A DNA stretch of 34,296 bases, taken from positions 1 to 34,296 of the forward strand of contig NZ_JAHKPM010000002.1 of assembly GCF_018860525.1 (NCBI RefSeq). Direction: 5' to 3'. Both the position numbers and the translations under genes were made by a program. A model generated the notes under the pieces. That model did not search any database and had not been told where the DNA came from. It saw only the letters and a program-made list of their open reading frames with translations. Position 1 is the stretch's first letter. Every line of letters begins with the position of its first letter. This document shows positions 26,257-34,296 of this stretch, one piece after another. This stretch comes from Vibrio hepatarius (GTDB lineage Bacteria; Pseudomonadota; Gammaproteobacteria; Enterobacterales; Vibrionaceae).

Positions 26257-27012
26257 TCAACGATATTTATCAATAATTTCTTGGTACTTAGACACCCCCG
26301 CCTCACCATTAGTACTCTTCATTTGATCAATACCAAGCTGTAACTGCTCTATCAACTTATCATCTACTTTCTTGTTAAAAGCATAATAGAGTTCCCCATC
26401 GCTAAGGACGAATACCGGCTCATAGTCATCCGTTTTATAGCCTTTTTTCTTTAACCACCATTTAGATACGTTTTCTTCATAAGCCCATATATCGATACGC
26501 TCTTTCGCAAGTTGGTCAGCCAAATCCTCAGGTAATGTAGCTTCATGCATACCGTCTCTGGGAACACCAAGTTCAAGCATCAGTTGCTCACCAACGTCAT
26601 CTCGTATCACCCCAATTCGGTATTTAACAAAATCAAGTGCCGCTTGGATTTTAATACCACGTGATTTTTTCGCCATCGCAACAATGCGTGTATTACTAAG
26701 CGGGCCCACCCACTTAAATAAATGTTCACGTAACCTTGTCCGTGTGGTGGAGAACAGGACTGCATCAGATTTAATCAATGTAGTACGATAAGCCCTTGCC
26801 CATGGCTGGACCTCAATATCTTCCAACTTAATATCGATTTCCTGAGACTTTGCAGCCGCAATAAGCAAATCAATGGAGATACCCTTTTTTTTTCCATCTT
26901 GGGTATAATTGTATGGCGGGTATTCTTCGGTAAGAAAACGCAGCTCATTCAGCTCCGCCGCAACCGTTGAAAAAGGGAATAGCATGGTTATTAAGAATCT
27001 AAACAATTTCAT
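26257..27012 (-). CDS. Periplasmic solute-binding protein, SBP_bac_3-like
   Basis: Protein of 251 residues with a signal peptide (MKLFRFLITMLFPFSTVAA before ELNELRFLT). The mature part starts with the family-typical FLTEEYPPYNYTQDGKKKGISIDLL, then PWARAYRTTL, RIGVIRDDVGEQLML and a C-terminal ISxL-like helix, matching amino-acid-type (bac_3) binding proteins. No permease or ATPase gene is nearby, so it may be an orphan binding protein rather than part of an ABC importer. Start: ATG 27024 is in frame 4 codons upstream but lacks a ribosome site; ATG 27012 starts the signal peptide cleanly. Upstream partner of the broken gene at 25423-26226. Confidence 0.88.
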   Translation of the reverse strand: MKLFRFLITMLFPFSTVAAELNELRFLTEEYPPYNYTQDGKKKGISIDLLIAAAKSQEIDIKLEDIEVQPWARAYRTTLIKSDAVLFSTTRTRLREHLFKWVGPLSNTRIVAMAKKSRGIKIQAALDFVKYRIGVIRDDVGEQLMLELGVPRDGMHEATLPEDLADQLAKERIDIWAYEENVSKWWLKKKGYKTDDYEPVFVLSDGELYYAFNKKVDDKLIEQLQLGIDQMKSTNGEAGVSKYQEIIDKYR

Positions 27013-27186
27013 ATCGACCATCATTCATTAATGATTATGTATATCAATAAACTGTAGAGTCGTATGTATCATTCGTCTAGGTTGGAAACACTCGTAAAGT
27101 ATTAATTTTGTAAAATTATCAACTAAGGTGTAAGCATGTTAACAGCTCTTGAAAATAACAGAAAACGTTAAAAATGATAGGTAGTA

Positions 27187-27204
27187 AAGGGCCTTACAGC
27201 CCTT
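27187..27204 (-). terminator. Possible terminator of the right-hand adhesin gene
   Basis: AAGGGC and GCCCTT form a 6-bp GC-containing stem with a 6-nt loop, 7 nt past the stop on the minus strand, followed there by TACTACC. The U-tract is poor, so confidence is moderate. Confidence 0.5.
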
Positions 27205-27211
27205 ATTAAGC

Positions 27212-30200
27212 TTACATAACAATTATTTCATTAAGGAGATCCGTAAGATCATTACCGACTATATTACCATGATTAATATTAAGACCACTGAGTTGATCTG
27301 CAACATTCTCCAGCTTAATGGACTGATACTGGCCACTATCTCTATGAATAGTCAACTCAATATTATTATCTATAGCATTGGCTGATATATCAGGAAGAAG
27401 GTCATCCATCGTTTCCCCTGCGGTAAGCAGATCAGAGATATCGATTTTATCTTCAGAAACATGGAAGTCTGTAATAACATCCGTGCCCCCATCAAGTTCA
27501 TTATCTCGCCAAACAAATTGGTCATGACCTGCACCGCCAGACAATATGTCACTGCCTAGACCACCGATCAAAATATCATCGCCTTCTCCTCCGAGAAGAA
27601 TATCATTTCCAGAACCACCGTCTAGTATATCATTTCCACCTTGACCATAGAGAACATCATTACCACTTCCTCCTGAAAGAATATCGTTCTGGTCTCCATC
27701 ACGTGAAACATCAAATTCGGTATAATGTTGTCGAACAAAATTACTTACTTCTTCAGCAGATACATCTACTAATGGGCTTCTAGTCTCAGCAGCAACGTAT
27801 TTCTGAAGTGCAGAAACGCCTTGTCCATCTATGTTATCAAAATTGATAAGATCTCCGAATAATATATCGTCACCATGTCCTCCAAGAATCTGATCTTCAC
27901 CTTGCTCTAAAGCGATCTCCTGACCAAGAACTGTCTCCGCTAATTGATCAACGTTTATATTTGATACTACTGCACCATCCGTATCGTACTGCGATAGAGT
28001 CGCAGCATTTATTCCATTACCGATACCGATTGCTTCAATCGAAGAAACCAGTGCCAATAATTGGTACATATGGCGGGTCTGAATAGTTATTGAATTACTA
28101 TCACTGTATCTAAGGCCGTTTGAATTGGTAATATTACCTAAACCAGCACCTGTCAAAGGAGACTTAACCATTCCTGTATCAGAAATGATTTCTTGCCCTT
28201 TGTAAGTTACAGATGATCCAAGAATATAATCAGGAGGTAATATATCTTCTAGTGTTACTAAATTTTTAGTTGACGTATCAAAGTCTAAAACAAGCTCATC
28301 AAATTGACTTTCACCAATTTTACTCCTTTGAATATAGTTAGGGTTTCCATCGGTGATAAAATAGGTGATGTTCTCAGCCTGACTATTGGTGCTTGCATCG
28401 AACCACTCAATAGTCGCATCAAAGCTCGCTTCATAGTTTGTGAAACCGCTACCTGAATCTTCAATATCACTTAGTTGAGCAACGAAGTCTTCACGTGCAG
28501 TTGGCGAATTCAAATCAACCGATATAATTACACCTGTGCTTGTTGAAAACTCAGTTAGGAGTATATTTACCTTGCCTGCGTTAGGGCCAGAATTGACTGT
28601 ACTGTGTAATTGATCGAATACCTCTAGTATTTCAGATTTTGCTTGACCAACTGTATTTCGCATACTGCCAGAGGTATCGAGCACAAACGCAATATTATAG
28701 TCTTGGCCTGCGATAATCTGAATACCCTGAACATCACCAACAATGACTTCATGATCATCATTACCGGTAATAACATCATTACCATGAGATCCTGACTCAA
28801 ACTCATAAGTTATAAATGAAGGTAATACCGTAAGATTAACTACTTTACTTACCGACTCTGTATTTGCGGGTACATTATCCTGAGCCGAGACAATAAATTC
28901 GAGCGGGTAAACTCCATCATTAGATACATACACTTCTAGCTCAGTTAGATCATCACTCCATGCTGAAAGGTCAGTACTGTTTTTCCCATCAACTGTGGCT
29001 ACAACAGTCATAGAGTTGCCATTGCCATCACGAATTATCGTATCTTCAGGCAGCCCGTTTAAAATAAGAGAAAGCGTTTCTGAACCATCACTATCACTTA
29101 AACTGACTAAAATATCGCTCAGAGGTATATAGCTATTTTCAAATCCAATGTTATCTGCTTTTTCTAGCCTAATATCATCTAGTAATGCACCATAACTATT
29201 TGAAGAGGTCTCTGACTCAAAAACAACTTTATAGTCGCCGTCAGACGATGTTTGGAAATTTATGTTCTCGGTTTGCCAATTAATACTTTGTTGGTCGGTG
29301 TATTCAAACAGTACTTCACGATGACCACTCTCATCTTCAAGGAAAACTGTCATTGGTGAGTCATTGACCCTACGAGCAACAACATCAAATGAGAGCGTAT
29401 AAAATTGCCCAGCCTCAGCGTTAAACTGAGTAAACACTTGGTCATCGCCATTACGCCCTTCTAGCTCGTATATATGATTAGTCTTATCTAAAACACCACC
29501 GCGGTAAACCGTTTCTTTACCAACTTCATTGTAATTATTGCTATTATCAGTACCCCATGTACCTTCAACACCATCAGCTTGGGTCAACTCGCTAGACGTA
29601 ACATTCCCACGCCATGAACTATTACCCAATTCGATAGAATCAAAATCTTGCTGTGAGATGACTTCCGCGTCGGATACAGTAATAGTTGGTATGTCTGTAA
29701 CCGCATCAACTTGAACATTTATTGTATGTTCTTCTATAAGTTCATTGGAAGAAGTGTATCCATTCACATTAACTATGAAGTTATCATCACTGTCATTGGG
29801 TGGTGTTATAGTGAGTTGTGACAACTGCTGCGAAGTTAATCTTGCCTCTCCATTGTTAATAGGGACAAGATCATTACCTGACTTTAAAACTACACCCTGT
29901 GGTAAGTTATTGAGTACAACGCCAGTTACCGAGCTACCCTGCGGAACCGTAACATTTAGTGTAATATCGCCATCTTCTATACCAACAGAATTCTGCTCTA
30001 CTATTAAATCAGCGACTTTACTAACAGTAATAGTCGTTGTTGCAGTCTCTGAACTTTGACCATATGAGTCTGTCACATAAACATCTATTTCTCGCACTGT
30101 TTCATCAGGGTTTTCGCTAATATTTTCATATTTAATCCCTTCAAGGAAAGCCTCAAACTCTGCGGCAGAAACGCCACCGGAAACATTACTAGTAATGAGT

Positions 30201-33200
30201 AAACTCAACCCTGTTGCAGTATTAGTTTGATTTACACTGAAACCAGACATAGCTGACCACGTAAGTTGGTCACCCTCATAAACTTTATTTAATAAAACGT
30301 GCATAGACTGAATCGAGTCTTTATCATCGAAGATATCAGCATCAGTATCCACAATAGAAACTGCTCCATCCCCCTCAACAAAATCAGTACTATAGTCAAT
30401 GTTGGTATCTTGCTTGGCAATTTTGATAACAAGATCGTCATAATCATTGTCATCATGTGCGTGATCGACTTGGTCATCAAAATTGATGATGGTATCGCCA
30501 TTATCGTTCACAGACGTTCTCATTAGTGACGCTTCATCATGGCTTAGCAATACCTTGGTATTAGGTTGAATATTGCCGTTGATAATCAACCTGCCATCAG
30601 TATCAACCTCAAAACTTGCCCCTAGCGTTACGCTATCAACCAAGCCCGCTCCATCGGCAATGAGGAAATATTCAACGTTATCTAAGCTACCTAGGGTAAC
30701 AAGGACTGGTTCAAAACTACTTTGGCGAGAGTCATGAGAATCTGACATTAAAATTTGGAGTTGTTGTGTCTCTGAGTCAGGATCGTAAACGTAATAGCCA
30801 AATACATTTCGATAGCCAGCATCTTCACTGACAAATTCAATTTGATATTGGCTACCATCTAAATCAATTACTGGTTTTTCGTTGTCCTCAATTGTTGCTT
30901 TGGCACTTACTTGATTTGATTGATAATCCGTTTTCGCAACAAGTAAAAACGTCTCGTTATTCTCTGAAACTTCATCATCGACAGTTTTAACAGCCACTGA
31001 GAAATCCGTTTCACCCGCAGGTAAATCAAACTCAAACAATCCGTTGAGAATAGGGAGTGTTTGGGCTTGCTGTGGATCACCGTAGGTTACAGTAACGAGA
31101 CGACCATCATAATCCTCAGGTGATGAGGCCTTTCTTTCTTTTAGCTCTAATATAACATGTGTATCTGTGTTACTTTCACTAGACAAAGTGACATTAAAGA
31201 TAGCATCATTACCTTCAGCGACAGTTACATCACTGACACTTTCAATAATTGGGCGATCATCATCTGAGCCAACACTGCCATCATCAACTATCGTCGAAAT
31301 ACTTGAGGCTGAGCCTTCGGCGCCATCCACACCCGTCACAGTAAGTTCGAATCGCTCTGGCCCTTCATATACCGGCTGTGCGTTATCATCCATTGTTTGG
31401 ACGGTTACGCGAACCTGAGTCACTCCTGCGGGCAGAATAACATCGCCATTGGGGGCAATCGATATGGCTTGCCAACTTTCACCATTTTGATAAGCCGCTT
31501 CCATCACACTGATATCCGCGCTATCGGTATCCAAATGAGCCAAGGACACATTCACTGTGACCGCTTCCGCTGTATTTTTACTTAATGAAACCGTAAACTC
31601 TGCCGCAGAGCCTTCACTAATACTGCCTCCTTCTGAGACAGATACCTGTGGGATATCCGCATTTTCAATCGTACCGGTCGCTTGCTGCCCACCAAGTGTC
31701 AATGTGTACGCTTCGGTGTGTTCATACGTACCATCAAGTACCGTAGGGATCACTACAGAGAAAGCATTAACACCAACCGGAACCACCACCTGTTGAGCCG
31801 CCGCATCATAGGTGACACCATGAGTGAACATCACGTTGCTCAAATCAACATCCGTATTATCTGCACTGTCAGATCCAGGTTGACCAAACGTCACACTGTA
31901 TCGCGTTTCTTGCAGCACACCCTCGTCTAAGCTCACCTGATAAACAAGATCTTCCCCTTCAATGACCGAGTCTTCAAACATCGAGATGGAATTGACCGCC
32001 ACATCTTGGGGCAATGGATTGACCACCATCGAAACCGTCGCCTCGGCGTACCCGCCTTTATCATCAGTAATCACATAATCAAAGCTTGTATCGCCAACAA
32101 AGTCATCGTCTAAATCTATATACACAATGCCGTTTTCAATCCGTGCATCCGCATGGTTGACTTCTGACAAATGGGTAATACGAATATTATCACCATTAGG
32201 GTCGACATCATTACCCAATAGCGCTGTCAACGGTATCTCAACAACATCGCCTTGATTAGCAGCATAAGCCCCCTCACCTGACGCTTTAAAACCCGTTAAG
32301 AAATAATCTGAAGCATCACTGCCGCGAGCGGGAATATGAGTAAAATCTATCGCCTCAAAGACAACACTATCAAAAGCAACCCCGCCTAAGTCCTGCTCAT
32401 CGAAATGGTAAGAGCCTCGATTATTGCTTTCATTCGCCACAAAGGTTCCGCTGGCCACTGGGTTATCGCCTAAATAAGCGACCCATTTACCCTGCTCATG
32501 GTTACCACTACCACCTTCATCTTTATACAAGTTCGAGATCGCAAAACTGAATTCTGTGGCGGGTTTATCGAGCGAGACTTTTAACTGCTCTGACTCACCC
32601 TCCTCTCGATTGTATTGGATTTGAGCACCTGGACCACCATTTTCATCGCCTGACACACCGCGTTTTACACCACTTTGCGTAATCGACTTATCTTGACCTT
32701 GGTAACTGGCACTGACGCTAACCCCGTCATGAGACCATGAGTCCAAATTGAATGTCCCTAATGCCACATCAAACGCCACAGGATCATCCGTTGCGACAGG
32801 GGCATCGTTACTCTCAACCAAGGTGACGCTGTTCTCATCGCTGTAATTATTGTCACTATCAACGGCACGATACTCGAACGTATCGTTAGACGACGCCTCC
32901 AAATAGCGCAGCTCCCAATTTCCAGGTCCATCGGTTGTCACTATCAGTGCATCGATTTGCCGTCCTTCCGGAGCATCAATTGTCGCAATATGGAATAAGT
33001 TTGAATTACCCGACGTCTCTTTAGTCACAGGGACTTCAATAAGAGAGCCATCGTCAAGTCTCGCCTGTATGACTGCTGCCGTTTCTTTATTATGTCCTTC
33101 TTCAAACCAGCCTCCCAACCCATCCAAGCCCACTTCAACCGAAGTGGATGGTCGGTCACTGAAATCGAGGGTGATGGTCTCACCTTGCTGTATACCACCA

Positions 33201-34296
33201 TCATTACCCACACCCAGTCCATAACCTATGTGGTTAGCGTCACCAAAGTATTGAGTAAACGACTGACCCGATGAGGTGATGGTGATCGTATCACCATTTT
33301 CAAATTGCATAACACGCTGGGCACTATTGCCTTGAACGGGCTCACCCCAATTGAGGAAGTCGCTCTGGCTGGTTGCCCCATCCATACCTTCAGGCGCTTG
33401 CTTAACGCCGAGTACAAATCCTGTAGACTCAGTGTCATTAGCGTATCGAATGAGATTAGGATCAGCGAAGACCGTCCCTTGATGAATCACTTCGCCATTG
33501 GCCGAAAATGTGGTGAGATCGCCCGTATTTATAAGCTGATTATCATAATAAAGCTGTCCTGACTGAGGCAGCTCAGTGATCACCACACCCAATGGGGTAT
33601 GAGTTGAGTCGTCTTCACTATCAGAGATATGATCTTGAGCAGCATCATTGCTGTTAAAGAAGATGCCTGCATTGCCGCTTGGATCCAATGTGACAGTAAA
33701 GTCTTCCGCTTGAGGTGGATTATCAGCAAAATCTAAAATCGTTGCACTAGCACTGGTCGAGGTTGGCGCTAATACCGTCCCGTTACCAGCGCTGACCGAC
33801 AGGCTGAAGCTTTCATCACCTTCATAGACACTGTCTTGCTCGGTAACCACTTTTACATTCACAGAATCAGAGCCCGCCGGAACAACAATCTCGCCAGAGT
33901 CAGGGACATCCTGCCAAGTCCCATCCGTGGTTTGATATTGATAAGCAGACAAATCTTGCGATGAGGTATCACCAGCATTCAACGCTAAGACGAAAGACAC
34001 CGCGGAAGTGGCCGTATTGGAGAGCTGGACAGTAAAATTCGCGGTATCACCTTCGGCCACATCACCACCACCAACAATGGATACCTGAGGGCGATCCGAA
34101 TCGTCGGTAATAGTACCGGTACCTGAATCAGTTAGATTAAAACTGTCACCGCCCACCGTTGCGCTGGCATTGGCGCTTAATGTGAAGGTTTCTGACCCTT
34201 CAAAAATACTGTCGTCTTGAGTTTGAACCGACACCTGAATATCGGTCGCATTACCAGCAATGGTATAACTGCCATCATTGTTGGCCGCCGCCGAAT
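27212..34296 (-). CDS. Giant RTX adhesin with Calx-beta and VWA domains, 5' end outside the window
   Basis: The C-terminal part, about 2360 residues, of a type I-secreted adhesin; the frame runs open through the right edge, so the start is missing. Order from the edge: Calx-beta modules (34296-33735), a unique beta-rich domain (33400-32880), another (32790-32270), a cadherin-like module (32270-32010), three Calx-beta modules (31990-30890), a DUF4114-like domain ending FDDQVDHAHDDNDYDDLVIK (30870-30390), a jelly-roll/carbohydrate-binding-like domain (29670-29140), a T1SS-143-like repeat (29160-28810), a VWA domain with MIDAS motif DTSGSM (28760-27960), RTX nonapeptides (GGSGNDILLGGEGDD and similar, 27690-27530), and a VCA0849-type C-terminus with ITDFHVSEDKIDISDLL (27530-27212). 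Likely calcium-dependent folding and biofilm adhesion as in LapA/FrhA-type proteins. No exporter gene lies beside it in this window. Confidence 0.92.
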   Translation of the reverse strand, partial: SAAANNDGSYTIAGNATDIQVSVQTQDDSIFEGSETFTLSANASATVGGDSFNLTDSGTGTITDDSDRPQVSIVGGGDVAEGDTANFTVQLSNTATSAVSFVLALNAGDTSSQDLSAYQYQTTDGTWQDVPDSGEIVVPAGSDSVNVKVVTEQDSVYEGDESFSLSVSAGNGTVLAPTSTSASATILDFADNPPQAEDFTVTLDPSGNAGIFFNSNDAAQDHISDSEDDSTHTPLGVVITELPQSGQLYYDNQLINTGDLTTFSANGEVIHQGTVFADPNLIRYANDTESTGFVLGVKQAPEGMDGATSQSDFLNWGEPVQGNSAQRVMQFENGDTITITSSGQSFTQYFGDANHIGYGLGVGNDGGIQQGETITLDFSDRPSTSVEVGLDGLGGWFEEGHNKETAAVIQARLDDGSLIEVPVTKETSGNSNLFHIATIDAPEGRQIDALIVTTDGPGNWELRYLEASSNDTFEYRAVDSDNNYSDENSVTLVESNDAPVATDDPVAFDVALGTFNLDSWSHDGVSVSASYQGQDKSITQSGVKRGVSGDENGGPGAQIQYNREEGESEQLKVSLDKPATEFSFAISNLYKDEGGSGNHEQGKWVAYLGDNPVASGTFVANESNNRGSYHFDEQDLGGVAFDSVVFEAIDFTHIPARGSDASDYFLTGFKASGEGAYAANQGDVVEIPLTALLGNDVDPNGDNIRITHLSEVNHADARIENGIVYIDLDDDFVGDTSFDYVITDDKGGYAEATVSMVVNPLPQDVAVNSISMFEDSVIEGEDLVYQVSLDEGVLQETRYSVTFGQPGSDSADNTDVDLSNVMFTHGVTYDAAAQQVVVPVGVNAFSVVIPTVLDGTYEHTEAYTLTLGGQQATGTIENADIPQVSVSEGGSISEGSAAEFTVSLSKNTAEAVTVNVSLAHLDTDSADISVMEAAYQNGESWQAISIAPNGDVILPAGVTQVRVTVQTMDDNAQPVYEGPERFELTVTGVDGAEGSASSISTIVDDGSVGSDDDRPIIESVSDVTVAEGNDAIFNVTLSSESNTDTHVILELKERKASSPEDYDGRLVTVTYGDPQQAQTLPILNGLFEFDLPAGETDFSVAVKTVDDEVSENNETFLLVAKTDYQSNQVSAKATIEDNEKPVIDLDGSQYQIEFVSEDAGYRNVFGYYVYDPDSETQQLQILMSDSHDSRQSSFEPVLVTLGSLDNVEYFLIADGAGLVDSVTLGASFEVDTDGRLIINGNIQPNTKVLLSHDEASLMRTSVNDNGDTIINFDDQVDHAHDDNDYDDLVIKIAKQDTNIDYSTDFVEGDGAVSIVDTDADIFDDKDSIQSMHVLLNKVYEGDQLTWSAMSGFSVNQTNTATGLSLLITSNVSGGVSAAEFEAFLEGIKYENISENPDETVREIDVYVTDSYGQSSETATTTITVSKVADLIVEQNSVGIEDGDITLNVTVPQGSSVTGVVLNNLPQGVVLKSGNDLVPINNGEARLTSQQLSQLTITPPNDSDDNFIVNVNGYTSSNELIEEHTINVQVDAVTDIPTITVSDAEVISQQDFDSIELGNSSWRGNVTSSELTQADGVEGTWGTDNSNNYNEVGKETVYRGGVLDKTNHIYELEGRNGDDQVFTQFNAEAGQFYTLSFDVVARRVNDSPMTVFLEDESGHREVLFEYTDQQSINWQTENINFQTSSDGDYKVVFESETSSNSYGALLDDIRLEKADNIGFENSYIPLSDILVSLSDSDGSETLSLILNGLPEDTIIRDGNGNSMTVVATVDGKNSTDLSAWSDDLTELEVYVSNDGVYPLEFIVSAQDNVPANTESVSKVVNLTVLPSFITYEFESGSHGNDVITGNDDHEVIVGDVQGIQIIAGQDYNIAFVLDTSGSMRNTVGQAKSEILEVFDQLHSTVNSGPNAGKVNILLTEFSTSTGVIISVDLNSPTAREDFVAQLSDIEDSGSGFTNYEASFDATIEWFDASTNSQAENITYFITDGNPNYIQRSKIGESQFDELVLDFDTSTKNLVTLEDILPPDYILGSSVTYKGQEIISDTGMVKSPLTGAGLGNITNSNGLRYSDSNSITIQTRHMYQLLALVSSIEAIGIGNGINAATLSQYDTDGAVVSNINVDQLAETVLGQEIALEQGEDQILGGHGDDILFGDLINFDNIDGQGVSALQKYVAAETRSPLVDVSAEEVSNFVRQHYTEFDVSRDGDQNDILSGGSGNDVLYGQGGNDILDGGSGNDILLGGEGDDILIGGLGSDILSGGAGHDQFVWRDNELDGGTDVITDFHVSEDKIDISDLLTAGETMDDLLPDISANAIDNNIELTIHRDSGQYQSIKLENVADQLSGLNINHGNIVGNDLTDLLNEIIVM

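Overview
The gene content and AT-rich base composition suggest a gammaproteobacterium of the genus Vibrio or a close relative. The strongest pointers are an OmpV-type porin next to a CarRS/VprAB-like two-component pair, a DUF2986 small protein, VCBS-repeat adhesins and a VCA0849-type RTX C-terminus. The genus call is an inference; no rRNA, tRNA, CRISPR array or insertion sequence is visible.

Layout, left to right. (1) 297-9470 (+): a roughly 3055-residue VCBS/cadherin-like repeat protein with no RTX nonapeptides, a lysine-rich N-terminus and an Asp/His-rich C-terminus. (2) 9676-14877 (-), convergent with it: a three-gene type I secretion operon of two different ABC proteins and an HlyD-type adaptor, translationally coupled by 4- and 8-nt overlaps. 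No TolC gene is present. Two strong hairpin terminators separate adhesin and operon. (3) 15354-19375: a YkgJ-like cysteine-cluster protein, a CAP-domain lipoprotein, a small zinc-ribbon protein, a DUF2127 membrane protein and a VirK/YbjX (DUF535) protein. (4) 19454-22351 (-): response regulator, sensor kinase and OmpV, an envelope-stress group. (5) 22622-25320: DUF2986, a NYN-domain nuclease-like protein, a membrane diguanylate cyclase and a DUF2726 protein. (6) 25423-27012 (-): two periplasmic solute-binding-like genes, the second broken by one in-frame TAA. (7) 27212 to the right edge (-): the C-terminal 2360 or so residues of a second giant adhesin with Calx-beta domains, a VWA domain, RTX repeats and a type I secretion C-terminus; its start lies outside the window.

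The most unusual system is the pairing of items 1 and 2. Both ABC subunits carry heavily altered ATPase motifs. One has lost Walker A altogether. The other keeps Walker A but has Asn where the catalytic Glu should be, and an altered signature. Neither composite ATP site looks canonical. Next to this lies a giant adhesin without RTX repeats, which is the likely substrate. The second adhesin (item 7) has a standard RTX terminus and probably uses another exporter. A GGDEF protein between them fits a surface-attachment lifestyle, but no regulatory link can be read from the sequence.
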